The notes: generated by a model from the sequence alone, not told the origin. A stretch of DNA of 64,000 nt from an uncultured Sphingomonadaceae bacterium (GCA_938050045.1 CALLJS010000010.1:360253-424252), one strand, 5' to 3'. Positions 20,501 through 30,244 are shown, counted from the first letter of the stretch. Program-made: numbers and translations.

Positions 20501-21033
20501 AAATCTACATCATCATTTTTATTTTCGCACATCAGATTCAGCGCATCGCGTAAGAGCATTTCTTGCTCCCTATCCTCAATAGCTCGGAAACCAGAGTTTA
20601 GAGAGGCCTCTCCTGGAAAAGATGACAATAAGGATTGGCAAAAACTATGAATTGTCATAACCCGCAATCCACCGCCTGGGGCATCGAGCAAAGACGCAAA
20701 TAATTGCCGAGCCCGATTACGGTTTTCTTCACCATTATCGGCACCAATAGAGGCCAATTCCCTGCCCAATGTAGCGTTTTTCATCCGCACCCACGACGCC
20801 AAACGTTTGTTAATACGGTTGGCCATTTCGGCCGCACCAGCTTTGGTAAAAGTGATACACAAAATATCTTCGGGCTTTACATCTTTTTCCAGCAACAATC
20901 GCAAAACGCGCGCGGATAAAACTTGGGTTTTGCCTGTCCCTGCCGCTGCGCTGAGCCATATATTATCGGATGGCTCTACCGCCTCCATTTGCGGCGGCGT
21001 CAAAATATGAATAATATATTCATTATCGCTCAT
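17596..21033 (-). CDS. addA: Double-strand break repair helicase-nuclease AddA
   Basis: Helicase and nuclease subunit of AddAB, which resects double-strand breaks and loads RecA. In 1145 residues: Walker A SAAAGTGKTQVLSARVLRLL, motif II DEAQDTNQAQW, motif VI region LLYVALTRSEEHLILAG, and a C-terminal RecB-like nuclease domain with GRIDQLIF and IIAIDYKTG (metal-binding Asp and Lys). The start overlaps the addB stop by 4 nt (ATGA), so the subunits are translationally coupled. Last member of the divL-tsaE-amgK-murU-addB-addA chain. Confidence 0.95.
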   Translation of the reverse strand: MSDNEYIIHILTPPQMEAVEPSDNIWLSAAAGTGKTQVLSARVLRLLLEKDVKPEDILCITFTKAGAAEMANRINKRLASWVRMKNATLGRELASIGADNGEENRNRARQLFASLLDAPGGGLRVMTIHSFCQSLLSSFPGEASLNSGFRAIEDREQEMLLRDALNLMCENKNDDVDFIASFENLSLKHGEYRTFDYLKSWARNPEAAYYWQDKQNIGITKEVALALVGCAIKDDPQQYLVEACHDESFDVSAVRECAALNAQWGTITGVPRADAINLWLGQSSEERAQNIDNLHSCWSTKSNTLAQSGPKPKEEYLALTQGLFDWTMGLQEQVKLYGLAMQLCDSFTIGSDFQHYYQRLKEQKALLDYDDLIRKSASLLKTADMADWIRYKLDQNIDHILIDEAQDTNQAQWDIIKAISDDFYSGESIHSQKLRTVFTVGDFKQAIFGFQGTSPENYAAAQNYFEDKVEASGQSLNILELSQSFRSTKPILDFVNIITENLGHESFGLRAAIAKHFGMKQNFGSITLLPPVRALIADDNDYENTNDNEENWMSEEKRVLADKLADTIAQLLDEKPLLNTTGKPLRPSDIMILLRKRGDLASLIVARLHAKKIAVAGLDRLYLSKPLAVQDLLSAIRFVLQPEDDLNLATLLTSPLIGLNHDELLDHGYRNRKISLWQHIKNIPELGQQVQNLQSLLAKADYSSPYQFLEEILSGDFKGRKKLYARLGFEAEIAINELLNTALEYSRDQGQSLQGFLDWTVRGDVEIKRENNGEFDEVRVMTVHGAKGLQAPIVILADICVDPSNSSDNSFNLKMRGNADRNEPNFELPIPAISKENRLGKIGAAWELKSQQEIEEHNRLLYVALTRSEEHLILAGSLGKKSKEPKETSWYDPISKAMESIGAREEADVIWDSKLVHKGLTMKPLNERVSVPINAPHTDEEDLAWLYEYAPEESRPPKPLAPSRVIEDDTIYKPITNEVQKYAQRGNLIHNLFEYLGHSKNDDLRQSAQKWFERQHNIASWREVDIIDPVLNIMQNGAYKEYFGKNSRSEVPITAVVGEMVINGRIDQLIFSDTQIIAIDYKTGFNVPKSISDIPTAYMRQMAHYAVALETIFPDKAIKTGLLYTHAPKMMMLSDVELENYKPQK

Positions 21034-24000
21034 GCTTCAGTCCTGCCATACCATTCCATTAAGCGCGAGAGATGTTCATAATCATTATAGGGGGCATATT
21101 CTGGGCGAAGCCTCGCCATAAAAGCCTCTCTCCCCAAAATATATTTTTCAATTAATTTGATGGCGTTATCTTCACTACTCTCAACAAATTCATCGGTTAA
21201 ACTATAGGTAGCTGTATTTTTTTCAGTCACTTGATCGCGCGTTGCTTTTATGATTTTACCAAATGTTTGATTACTTTTGGCCAAAGACCAATATTCAAAA
21301 GCCGTCACCACCCCTTTTATAGCTTCGCCATCTATGGTCTGAAACTTGCCTTTTTCCGCCAGCAAACCCAGCAAACCTAGCTGCATCGCATAGCCAGATT
21401 TGATTTGCTTCATAGAGGGAGTTGCGCCGCTTTTATAATCAATGATAGCAAGACGGCCATCGGGATAAATATCGATTCTATCGGCAACCCCTTTTAATTT
21501 GATGTCCAATATTTTCATCTCACCCTTGGTTTCGGCAGCTAAAACTTTGCGCCCATCCGATTGAATCAAATCATGCGTTTGCGTATCGATCCATTCCATT
21601 TGTTTGATAAGGCGCGGCTGCCATAATAAACGCGCTGTCGGGTGCAATGCTTCATTTTTTAGCAATTCATGCGTTCGCTCCATCAATTTCTTAGGGTGCA
21701 AGCCATCCTCTTTAGCCCATTTCTCCAATATTTCATGGATCATAGTCCCGCGCCAGGCCGCGCTCGCTTCTTCGTCAATTTGTTCTAATTTGACAAGCGT
21801 CATGATCTTTTTGGCATAAAAAGCAAAAGGGTCAGCCTTCAACTGATCCATATTGGTCACGCTTAGCTCAACTTTGCGCTGCGCAGCACTGGGTTTAGGA
21901 GACGGCGGCAAAGCTGGTTTGGGCTTTCCCGGATCATCAATTTTTGACACTAAAGCGGGTATATCTTCTTCATATTTTAATTTATTACCCGCGAAGGCTA
22001 TCAATCTTAAAACAAAGCGCGATGTTACAGCAGGCCCACCGCTATCACGCTCGCAGCGGCTTAATATTAATTCTTTAGCACCAATCGCTTCTGCTAAATC
22101 ATGTGCCGATAAACCAATATTTCTGGAAAGCGAAGGCAAACCTAAATCTCGCCTAATACCTGGCGAGAGCCAAGGGTCATTATTGGGGGCTTGCGGCCAT
22201 GAACCTTCGTTTAAGCCTGCACAAATAACCAAATCACTACGTTGTAATCTGGCTTCTAATAAGCCGTAAATTGCAACACGCGGATGATTTCCATAGCTAG
22301 TACGCACATTATAACCATCCATCAAAATGCTGATATATTGCGGTAATATCTCTATGGGAAGTTTCGATGACCCTTCATCAATATAGGATAATATTTCTGC
22401 ATAGAAACGGCTTAACTCGCGCCCAGCATCCCCTGTCCAAATTGTATCGCCCGCAATATAATCGGCAATTTGTCGAACGGATTCCAACAAAGATTTGGCA
22501 GAGTCCTCTACAACTTTAGCAAGATGATGTTCAACACCCTGCCACCAATCTAATAATTCATCAAATTTCCCATTATCATTATTGGGATTATATTTCATGA
22601 TCTTATCTCTATGATTTTTGATCGATGATTTTATGCTCGGCAGCCCTTGTCCTAATCGTGGCCCTCTTAATGATAAATCTAATGCGCGTATTTTTTCTAA
22701 CCATGCGATGCGCCCATCCCCCTTTTGCGCAAGAGGGTGTTTAAGCAGCGATAATAAATCAATAGGGGCAAATCCACTCGCTATATTGTGCGCGATTAAC
22801 AGGAACAAACTCCCCACTGGCGTATCCGATAAGGCTATACCCGCACTATCATCCGCTTTAATATTCCAGCGCAATAAATGCGCCGATATTCGGCGTGCTA
22901 ATTCTCTATCAGGCGTAATGATCGCGATACGTTTATTATTAATTTCTAAATGTTTACGCACCAAAATAGCAATGGCCTGCGCTTCCGCTGCGCTATCATT
23001 ATTAAACATAATTTTGAGATGATTAAAATCAGCAGCAGCAACTTCTATGGATTGCCATTGCGCTGTTTGCTGTGCTGGAGCAAAAATCTGGCTAACCAAT
23101 TTATCTTTTCGATCCGCAATTTTCGTGGGCCTCATATTGCCAAGCGGGGTAACTTCGCTGCGGTTAAACCCCATCTTATCGAGTAATAATTTGAGATGAA
23201 ATTGCGGGTGCGTTTCGAGCGACGGTTTAGCGCGCAAATCACTATCCTCTTTAATATGCGGTCCAAGAGAATCCCAAATTGCATCATCCATCATTTGATC
23301 AATATGCGGCAGGATGACCAACCCATTTTGCGTCGTAGCAATTTTTTTTTGCAAATAAGCAATCGCAGGAGCAGCCGTTGTTATGCCAATGGCCGCGATA
23401 AATGGATGGTGGCTTAAATGATCCAAATTATTCGCCAAATTGCGGATCATGGCATTGCGGTTCACCACCATAGTAGAAAGATTTAATTGCTCTAATTTCG
23501 CGCGATATTGATGATATATATTATCAAACAAAGCATAAGATTTTTGCCAATGCTCTGCTAAATTCGCCTCGGAATTAACGGATATTTTTTCGGATAAATC
23601 GGTAAATTCCTTAAAAGCTATCTCTTCGACATCCAATTGATCGATCACTTGCGCCAAATCCATAGCTAATTTAAGTGCTTGAGCCGCATCAACATCTCTA
23701 GCCATAATCGATTTATGATGCTCTTCGATAAGCTTAGCCAGCAACATTATTCGCTGCATTGAGTCTATCGCAGGCGCAATTTTATCCTCATCATAATGAT
23801 GTAAAAACAACCCGCTCTTTTCATTAAGATCTAAATCACCAACCGTTACCAGTCGTGGAAGCAGCAGCCCCTTTCCCGTTTGCCGAACAAAGGCTTCTTC
23901 GACAGCCCGAACCGCGCGATTATTAGGCAGCAATATCAAACCATCTGCCAAATCAAGAGGATTTCGACCATATGTTGAGAGAAAATAAGTAGCCACACTA

Positions 24001-24059
24001 TCTGCAAATCCTTGATGGGACGATACAGAATGAAGAGATGGCCGCGTTATTTTATTCAT
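21030..24059 (-). CDS. addB: Double-strand break repair protein AddB
   Basis: Partner of AddA. In 1009 residues it shows the helicase-like fold with a poor ATP site, typical of alphaproteobacterial AddB, and a C-terminal RecB-type nuclease domain: VTNMDQLKADPFAFYAKKI, GVADRIDIYPDG and LAIIDYKSGATPS carry the expected Asp and Lys. Other recognisable stretches are ICAGLNEGSWPQAPNNDPWL and LSRCERDSGGPAVTSRF. It overlaps murU upstream by 8 nt and addA downstream by 4 nt. Confidence 0.93.
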   Translation of the reverse strand: MNKITRPSLHSVSSHQGFADSVATYFLSTYGRNPLDLADGLILLPNNRAVRAVEEAFVRQTGKGLLLPRLVTVGDLDLNEKSGLFLHHYDEDKIAPAIDSMQRIMLLAKLIEEHHKSIMARDVDAAQALKLAMDLAQVIDQLDVEEIAFKEFTDLSEKISVNSEANLAEHWQKSYALFDNIYHQYRAKLEQLNLSTMVVNRNAMIRNLANNLDHLSHHPFIAAIGITTAAPAIAYLQKKIATTQNGLVILPHIDQMMDDAIWDSLGPHIKEDSDLRAKPSLETHPQFHLKLLLDKMGFNRSEVTPLGNMRPTKIADRKDKLVSQIFAPAQQTAQWQSIEVAAADFNHLKIMFNNDSAAEAQAIAILVRKHLEINNKRIAIITPDRELARRISAHLLRWNIKADDSAGIALSDTPVGSLFLLIAHNIASGFAPIDLLSLLKHPLAQKGDGRIAWLEKIRALDLSLRGPRLGQGLPSIKSSIKNHRDKIMKYNPNNDNGKFDELLDWWQGVEHHLAKVVEDSAKSLLESVRQIADYIAGDTIWTGDAGRELSRFYAEILSYIDEGSSKLPIEILPQYISILMDGYNVRTSYGNHPRVAIYGLLEARLQRSDLVICAGLNEGSWPQAPNNDPWLSPGIRRDLGLPSLSRNIGLSAHDLAEAIGAKELILSRCERDSGGPAVTSRFVLRLIAFAGNKLKYEEDIPALVSKIDDPGKPKPALPPSPKPSAAQRKVELSVTNMDQLKADPFAFYAKKIMTLVKLEQIDEEASAAWRGTMIHEILEKWAKEDGLHPKKLMERTHELLKNEALHPTARLLWQPRLIKQMEWIDTQTHDLIQSDGRKVLAAETKGEMKILDIKLKGVADRIDIYPDGRLAIIDYKSGATPSMKQIKSGYAMQLGLLGLLAEKGKFQTIDGEAIKGVVTAFEYWSLAKSNQTFGKIIKATRDQVTEKNTATYSLTDEFVESSEDNAIKLIEKYILGREAFMARLRPEYAPYNDYEHLSRLMEWYGRTEA

Positions 24060-24774
24060 TATTATAGTCGTCTTTCAACAATTTTTCAGCGAGCGGAATC
24101 GCTTCTATAGTACCAATATCAAACCATTTAGCGTCATGGAGCTTGCCAAATATACGCCCCTCATTAATGCCTCTGTCCCATAAAATATTGGTAGAAAAAG
24201 CACCATCGGGGGCATTGCGCAGCAATCGATGCGATATGATTTGAATGCCAGTAAATATATATGGCGCACTATCATTATTACCGCGCCTAATGATATTATT
24301 ATCATCCCCTAAAAAGAAATCGCCTGGCCCTTTATGACAATAAGCACCATCTTTGGAAACGAGCAACAAAAGCGCATCCATTTTCTCATCATCCCAAGAA
24401 GATGCTAGTTTAAGCAGTGCGTTTTGCGCGCCATTTGTCCAAATATTATCGCTATTGAGGCAAAAGAAAGGCTTATCGCCCAAATATGGCTTCGCTTTAA
24501 TAAGGCCGCCGCCCGTTTCCAATAATTTTTCTCTCTCATCAGAGATATGAATATTAGCAAATTCAGGTACATGCGCCATATATTGCTCTACCATTTCGGC
24601 GCGATAATGCACATTTATGACAATATTTTTAATCTCGGCTGATTGCATTTGGTCCAAACAATGGCCAAGCAGAGTTTTACCCCCCACTAGGACAAGTGGT
24701 TTTGGGCGATCATTGGTCAATGGCCGCATGCGCGTACCGAGCCCCGCTGCCATAATCATAGCTGTATCAAACAT
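24052..24774 (-). CDS. murU: Nucleotidyltransferase, probable N-acetylmuramate-1-phosphate uridylyltransferase MurU
   Basis: Converts MurNAc-1-phosphate to UDP-MurNAc in peptidoglycan recycling that bypasses fosfomycin-sensitive MurA. The 240-residue protein has the sugar-nucleotidyltransferase signature MAAGLGTRMRPLTNDRPKP, the pairs LETGGGL and LNSDNIW, and the usual alpha/beta fold spacing. The specific assignment rests on the adjacent kinase AmgK (start and stop overlap by 1 nt), which makes the MurNAc-1-P substrate. Without that context it would be called a generic NTP transferase. Confidence 0.88.
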   Translation of the reverse strand: MFDTAMIMAAGLGTRMRPLTNDRPKPLVLVGGKTLLGHCLDQMQSAEIKNIVINVHYRAEMVEQYMAHVPEFANIHISDEREKLLETGGGLIKAKPYLGDKPFFCLNSDNIWTNGAQNALLKLASSWDDEKMDALLLLVSKDGAYCHKGPGDFFLGDDNNIIRRGNNDSAPYIFTGIQIISHRLLRNAPDGAFSTNILWDRGINEGRIFGKLHDAKWFDIGTIEAIPLAEKLLKDDYNNE

Positions 24775-25745
24775 TATTTTTGCACCGAGATTTTGGAATA
24801 ACGAACCGCATTTGGAACACTCTCATCGAACCAATTTTTGATAGTGCTAAGCGCAGGATTTTGTAAGTCCCTCTCTAATAATCTCCACATACGCGGTAAA
24901 TAATCTAGATATTTATGCTTCCCATCCCGAAAACAAAGCCGCGCAAATATACCGATGATTTTAGCATTTCTTTGCGCCCCTAATATGGCATAATGGTCAA
25001 GAAAATCTCTGTCCACTTCTATATTCTGGCCATAATAAGCGAGCATTTTTTGCTCTAATTCAGGCGAAACATCGCGCCGAGCATCTTGTAATAGCGAAAC
25101 AAGGTCATAGGCTTGGTGCCCGACCAATGCATCTTGAAAATCAATTATACCCATATCCCCATCCGATAATAGCATCGCATTTTCAGCATGATAATCGCGC
25201 AATACGGTTACTTTTTTGGCACCATAAATCGGTGCTAGAGCCTCTTTCCATAGATTTTCATAAATTATAGCATCGCATTCAATATTGACCGCTGGTAGGT
25301 ACCATTCGGGCAATAAATTAACTTCACGAATATAGATTTCTTCATCATATGAAGGAATATCGGCTGGCTTAGTAGCGGCCAATTTAACAATGATATCGAT
25401 TGCTTGCTTGTAAATTACCTCTTCATCTTGCGGTGCATCATCCAAATGCTCGCGCATTCTTTGATCGCCAAAATCCTCTATCAGCACCAAACCATTTTCC
25501 AAATTGCTGCCATAGATTTGCGGCGCGCGAAATCCTGCGCCTGTCAAATATTGAGCCATAGCGATAAACGGTTTAGGATCTTCATGCGGCGGAGGCGCGT
25601 CCATCAAAATGGCATGCTTATCTTCTTTATTAACTCGGAAATAACGACGGAAAGATGCATCGCCTGCCAAAGGTTTGATCTGCGCTCCAGCCCAATCAAC
25701 TTCAGAGAGAAAATCAACTGCTTTTTCTGGAATATTCATGTCCAT
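24774..25745 (-). CDS. amgK: Anomeric MurNAc/GlcNAc kinase AmgK (phosphotransferase family)
   Basis: Phosphorylates MurNAc and GlcNAc at C1 for cell-wall recycling. The aminoglycoside-phosphotransferase fold is visible: AGDASFRRYFRV in the N-lobe, catalytic loop LRDYHAENAMLL and metal motif GIIDFQDALVGHQAYDLVSL. There are 323 residues from the ATG at 25745. The in-frame ATG at 25739 would give a canonical 4-nt ATGA overlap with tsaE and is an equally good start. It precedes murU with a 1-nt overlap. Confidence 0.88.
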   Translation of the reverse strand: MDMNIPEKAVDFLSEVDWAGAQIKPLAGDASFRRYFRVNKEDKHAILMDAPPPHEDPKPFIAMAQYLTGAGFRAPQIYGSNLENGLVLIEDFGDQRMREHLDDAPQDEEVIYKQAIDIIVKLAATKPADIPSYDEEIYIREVNLLPEWYLPAVNIECDAIIYENLWKEALAPIYGAKKVTVLRDYHAENAMLLSDGDMGIIDFQDALVGHQAYDLVSLLQDARRDVSPELEQKMLAYYGQNIEVDRDFLDHYAILGAQRNAKIIGIFARLCFRDGKHKYLDYLPRMWRLLERDLQNPALSTIKNWFDESVPNAVRYSKISVQK

Positions 25746-26185
25746 CTTGATACGCTTTCACCATATATATTCAATGTAATATCTCTTATATTGTCTGAAA
25801 TTTTTTGTATTTCGATCTTATAATGATTGTTTGGAAAACGCATCGGATATTTATCGGCCCATTCCAGCAAAATGATACCATAATCTGTGGCATCATCTAA
25901 CCCTAGTTCCAGATATTCGGACTCATTCTCTATGCGATATAAATCTGCATGAACTACAGATATTCTGGTGTCTGGCGGATCATAGCTGTGCACAAGAGCA
26001 TAGCTAGGACTGCTTACTTCACCATCAAATCCCATTTCAGCAATAAAAGCTTTTGCAAAAATAGTTTTACCCACTCCCAAATTACCAATGAGCGAAACCC
26101 AATCGCCGATTTGGGCTATGCGTGCAATGCGTTCAGCGAAACTATACATTTCTTGTTCTGAATTAATGATTAGTTTTTCCTGCAT
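25736..26185 (-). CDS. tsaE: tRNA t6A37 biosynthesis ATPase TsaE
   Basis: ATPase of the TsaBDE complex that installs threonylcarbamoyl on A37 of ANN-decoding tRNAs. The 149-residue protein has Walker A in GNLGVGKTIFAKAF, a Ser/Thr-rich switch region (VSSPSYALVHSY), and the Walker B-like HADLYRI. The start overlaps the divL stop by 1 nt. The product of mtaB, elsewhere in the window, acts on the same modified base. Confidence 0.94.
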   Translation of the reverse strand: MQEKLIINSEQEMYSFAERIARIAQIGDWVSLIGNLGVGKTIFAKAFIAEMGFDGEVSSPSYALVHSYDPPDTRISVVHADLYRIENESEYLELGLDDATDYGIILLEWADKYPMRFPNNHYKIEIQKISDNIRDITLNIYGESVSRWT

Positions 26186-28554
26186 TAGCGCGGTAACTTA
26201 ATCGTTATTTTAGTACCTTGTCCCTTTTCAGACAATAATTCCATAGTCCCTGCATGGGCTTCAATTAATTCACGGGCCAGCGGTAATCCAAGACCTTTTG
26301 TTTTATTGTTAGCATAAGCATCATTTTCTTTTGGCGGCAATTTATCAAAAGCCATATTTTTGGTTTTATAGTCCATACCCGGCCCGTTATCGGCGATGAT
26401 AATTGAAATATTGTTTTTTGACCCATGAGCATTAACAAATATATTAGAGGCTTCCCCGCTATAGACGATGGCATTATCGATGAGATGGTTGATAACTTGT
26501 TCTAATCGCCGGGAATCGCCCAATATTTCACCAACACCCTTATCAATATCAGTTGAAATGTTAATTTGATATTTGCGTATTTTATCTTCAAATTTCACCA
26601 AACAATTATTAATCAACTCGGCAATATTCACGGGCTTTTGAGATACAGGAAGCACCCCCGCTTCGCTCTGGCTAAAGTCTAATATATTGTTGATTTGCCC
26701 AGTTAATCTTGTAGTGGATTCGATAATAGCATTAATATATTCAATGGCCTGTTCATTCATTGGCCCTGCCATTCCGCTGCCCAATAATTCGGCGAAACCA
26801 CTAATTGATGTAAGGGGCGTGCGAAGCTCATAACTCATATTAGATAAAAATTTATCTTTGATATTATCAGCATCAATTAATGCTTCATTGCGTTCGCGCA
26901 GAGCATTTTCAATTTGCATACTATCGGATATATCAAGCATAGTGAAAAGTGCATTTCCATCGGGTAGCGGTATGGTGGCGATTTGATATATACTGTCATC
27001 AACAAATTCGATGCGCGTACGCCTTTGTTCTCTTTGAGAAGTTGAAACGCGAATTAATTCCCTAACGATTGATATTTGAGATGGCTTTTTAAGCTTCTTA
27101 CCCAAAAGCTTCATCAATTCATCTATTCTAGGGTGCTGTGCAATAACCTCTTCGTCTAAATCCCACAAATCAATGAATTGCTTATTCCATAGATTCAACC
27201 TGCCATCAGCAGCAAATACAGCTACGCTCTCGAATAAATTATCAAAAGTCGCAGTGCGCGCGCGCAACAAACTATCATGCGCACTCGATAATTTAGCTTG
27301 TTCGGTACTATCTTCGAATATTATCAACAATCCACCATCGGGGATTGGTTGAGCCAGCACACGTAAATGCGTGCCATCATTCAGCAACCAATTTTCTTCT
27401 ACAGGATCGCTGGCTCTAAACCATCCTTCTTTCTCGCTGCGCCATTCTTGATAATCGCTGACTTCTGGGATTCGGCCCGCTTCTCTCATTTTATCAAAGA
27501 CACGGCTAAACTCATATTTTTCATCCACCCAATTTTCTTGAAAAGAAAATATCCTCTGAAAAGGAAGGTTCAGAAATATTAGTCGCCCTTCCACATTAAA
27601 CTGTGCAACCGCTGCCGACATATTGTCCAATAAATTTCGCTGGGCTTCGATATAGCGAAGATATTCTTGACGCGTATCTGCCAAATCTTGCACATCAATC
27701 GCCAGGCCTGCTATTCCCGCTCGGCCAAGCGGAATATCGAAAACACGGAGCTGTTTTCGTACACCGCCAATGGTGGCAGAAACTAAGCGTTCGATAGTAT
27801 TTTGCTCCGTTAAGGCTTGCTGAGCGACCGATAATGATGATTGTCCATTGCTCGATTCAATAAGCTCTATACCCTCTTCGATAATATAATCAGCGCTCTC
27901 GCTATCTACAGCATCGACATAGGCCTTATTCACAAAAGTCAGCCGTAAATCAGGGCTGCGATGCCACATAGGAAAAGGAGAAGCCTCTATTAACCCAACC
28001 AAAGCTGCAAAAGCACTATGCGCCTCATCGGCATCTTTTTGCAATTTTTCTAACTGGCTTACGCTTTCTGTTGCATCAAATACCCATAATAATGCAGCCC
28101 CGTTGGGATATATGAGCGCATCGGCGATACTGCCTTTTACCAGAAATTTCTTATTAGATCCCAATAAAGTCAGTGCTTGGTTAAATGATTTCCCAGTTTT
28201 TTGGGTTGATCTAATATTTTCGGTGAAACGCGCCAAATCTTTGGGATTTAGTCCGCCTTCTTCTGCATATATCTCTGGATCGGCTGCTAGATCAGATATA
28301 TATTCAATTTTTCGATCAAGCCCAATCCAACGCGCAAATCTATCGGTTGCTTCAAACCTTCCATCGCCTTTTACGATGATGGGAATAGCGGGTGCCGTTT
28401 CCAATAATCTGCCAAATCGAGATGTTTGCTGCAAGGTGCGCACCGCCCTACGCCGCATAGTGATACCCGCCCATATCGCATAAACAGCCACCACTGTCCA
28501 AATTGCGCAAATTATACCGACTAGTCCAATTATGATATCATCATCAAAATTCAC
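26185..28554 (-). CDS. divL: DivL-type PAS-containing kinase with Tyr replacing the phospho-acceptor His
   Basis: Cell-cycle signalling protein of the CckA-CtrA-DivK pathway. In 789 residues: one N-terminal membrane segment (about residues 7-30, IIGLVGIICAIWTVVAVYAI), several PAS-like modules (about 40-545), a HisKA-like dimerisation helix and a HATPase domain. The H-box reads NMSYELRTPLT: residue 575 is Tyr (TAT at 26832-26830) where histidine kinases carry His. The same change defines Caulobacter DivL (Tyr550). The N-box (QVINHLIDNAIVYS) and G-boxes (IADNGPGMD, KGLGLPLARELIEAHAGT) look intact. Length, topology and tsaE neighbour support DivL. Confidence 0.9.
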   Translation of the reverse strand: MNFDDDIIIGLVGIICAIWTVVAVYAIWAGITMRRRAVRTLQQTSRFGRLLETAPAIPIIVKGDGRFEATDRFARWIGLDRKIEYISDLAADPEIYAEEGGLNPKDLARFTENIRSTQKTGKSFNQALTLLGSNKKFLVKGSIADALIYPNGAALLWVFDATESVSQLEKLQKDADEAHSAFAALVGLIEASPFPMWHRSPDLRLTFVNKAYVDAVDSESADYIIEEGIELIESSNGQSSLSVAQQALTEQNTIERLVSATIGGVRKQLRVFDIPLGRAGIAGLAIDVQDLADTRQEYLRYIEAQRNLLDNMSAAVAQFNVEGRLIFLNLPFQRIFSFQENWVDEKYEFSRVFDKMREAGRIPEVSDYQEWRSEKEGWFRASDPVEENWLLNDGTHLRVLAQPIPDGGLLIIFEDSTEQAKLSSAHDSLLRARTATFDNLFESVAVFAADGRLNLWNKQFIDLWDLDEEVIAQHPRIDELMKLLGKKLKKPSQISIVRELIRVSTSQREQRRTRIEFVDDSIYQIATIPLPDGNALFTMLDISDSMQIENALRERNEALIDADNIKDKFLSNMSYELRTPLTSISGFAELLGSGMAGPMNEQAIEYINAIIESTTRLTGQINNILDFSQSEAGVLPVSQKPVNIAELINNCLVKFEDKIRKYQINISTDIDKGVGEILGDSRRLEQVINHLIDNAIVYSGEASNIFVNAHGSKNNISIIIADNGPGMDYKTKNMAFDKLPPKENDAYANNKTKGLGLPLARELIEAHAGTMELLSEKGQGTKITIKLPR

Positions 28555-28652
28555 TGTCAGAAGCTTCCCTATTTTTATTTAATGCACAAGTTTTTAACAT
28601 CTATAGACACAATATATAAAAAATACAGCATATTGAAATAAGATTTCTATAT

Positions 28653-28681
28653 AAAAAAACCTACCCCAATGTTGGGATAGG
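28653..28681 (-). terminator. Rho-independent terminator of ahcY
   Basis: Read on the minus strand, CCTATCCCAA and TTGGGGTAGG form a 10-bp stem (one G-U pair) with a 2-nt gap, followed by seven T (plus-strand A run 28653-28659). The pairing is perfect only in the minus orientation. It lies about 65 nt after the ahcY stop. Confidence 0.85.
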
Positions 28682-28745
28682 CTCTGTCAAATATATCGAA
28701 TCTTTATGGCTATTATGACATATGAAACAAATATAAATATTTCAA

Positions 28746-30155
28746 TTAGTAACGGTAATGATCCGGCTTGTGAGGGCCATTTGTGCCAACGCCGATATAA
28801 TCCGCTTGTTTTTCACTTAATTTGGTCAGATTCACGCCCAATTTACTAAGATGCAATTCGGCTACTTTTTCATCTAAATGCTTGGGCAATACATAAACAT
28901 CATTACCATATTTACCATCTTCATTATTTTGGAACAATTCGATTTGCGCCAATACTTGGTTGGTAAAACTAGATGACATCACAAAGCTAGGATGGCCCGT
29001 TGCACAGCCAAGATTTACCAAGCGACCTTTTGCCAACATGATAATCTTCTTACCATCAGGAAATTCCACTTCATCAACTTGTGGTTTGATTTCAGACCAT
29101 TTCATATTGTTCAAAGCATCGATTTGAATCTCGCTGTCAAAATGACCAATATTAGAGACAATAGCGCGATCTTTCATGGCGCGCATATGGTCTACGGTGA
29201 TGACATCAACATTTCCAGTAGCCGTTACGAAAATATCAGCACGCGGTGCAGCTTGCTCCATTGTTACGACTTCATAGCCTTCCATAGCAGCTTGAAGCGC
29301 GCAAATGGGATCCGATTCTGTCACCAATACGCGAGCACCGCCCTGACGCAATGATGCGGCGCTGCCTTTACCCACATCACCAAAGCCAGCAACGCAGGCA
29401 ATTTTACCAGATAGCATAACATCGGTTGCTCGGCGGATAGCATCCACCAAGCTCTCGCGGCAGCCGTATAGATTATCAAATTTTGATTTGGTAACGCTGT
29501 CGTTCACATTGATCGCTGGGAAAGGAAGTTTGCCAACCTTTGCAAGGTCATATAAGCGGTGAACGCCCGTCGTTGTTTCCTCTGAAACGCCTTTGATAGC
29601 AGCAACAGATTTGGTTAAATATCCTGGTTTCTTTGCTACGAAATCGCGCAATTCAGCTTGGAATGCGACTTCTTCGTCATTTTCTGGTGTCCATAATTCT
29701 TCGCCTGCTTCCATACGCGCCCCCCACAAAGCAAACATTGTAGCATCGCCGCCATCATCCAAGATAATATTGGTTGTGGTGTCATCACCCCAATCAAAAA
29801 TCTTGCCAACATAGCTCCAATATTCTTCTAATGTCTCGCCTTTGATTGCGAAAACTGGAACGCCAGCAGCGGCCATTGCTGCTGCGGCGTGATCTTGCGT
29901 TGAAAAGATATTACAGCTAGCCCAGCGTACCTCTGCCCCAAGAGCAGTTAAGGTCTCAATTAACACAGCCGTTTGAATTGTCATATGCAATGAACCGGTG
30001 ATACGGGCACCTTTAAGCGGCTTGCTTTTACCAAATTCTTCACGTAGCGCCATCAAACCAGGCATTTCTGTTTCAGCAATTTCAATTTCTTTACGACCAA
30101 AATCGGCCTCATTAATATCTTTTATAATATAATCATTTTGCGCCGCATTTGCCAC
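28746..30155 (-). CDS. ahcY: S-adenosylhomocysteine hydrolase
   Basis: Splits S-adenosylhomocysteine to adenosine and homocysteine, keeping methyltransferases free of product inhibition. The frame stays open upstream to 30236, but the GTG at 30155 is chosen: AAGGGGAC lies about 6 nt before it, and [20 protein letters not shown] matches the usual family N-terminus. That gives 469 residues. Visible are [18 protein letters not shown], the [14 protein letters not shown] substrate region, the NAD-binding loop [17 protein letters not shown], and the C-terminal KPDHYRY. A 20-bp palindrome lies 89 nt upstream and a strong terminator follows. Confidence 0.96.
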   Translation of the reverse strand: MANAAQNDYIIKDINEADFGRKEIEIAETEMPGLMALREEFGKSKPLKGARITGSLHMTIQTAVLIETLTALGAEVRWASCNIFSTQDHAAAAMAAAGVPVFAIKGETLEEYWSYVGKIFDWGDDTTTNIILDDGGDATMFALWGARMEAGEELWTPENDEEVAFQAELRDFVAKKPGYLTKSVAAIKGVSEETTTGVHRLYDLAKVGKLPFPAINVNDSVTKSKFDNLYGCRESLVDAIRRATDVMLSGKIACVAGFGDVGKGSAASLRQGGARVLVTESDPICALQAAMEGYEVVTMEQAAPRADIFVTATGNVDVITVDHMRAMKDRAIVSNIGHFDSEIQIDALNNMKWSEIKPQVDEVEFPDGKKIIMLAKGRLVNLGCATGHPSFVMSSSFTNQVLAQIELFQNNEDGKYGNDVYVLPKHLDEKVAELHLSKLGVNLTKLSEKQADYIGVGTNGPHKPDHYRY

Positions 30156-30244
30156 GATATGTCCCCTTGATGGATTGTTTGATATTGCCCATATATGAAT
30201 GATGAGCTTAGGGCGTCCATAGCCAAGCATCTCCATATTAGCAA

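Noticed and set aside
30156..30236. ATG-initiated 27-codon extension of ahcY
   Set aside because: The GTG at 30155 has AAGGGGAC at proper distance and matches the family N-terminus; the extension has no family similarity I recognise.
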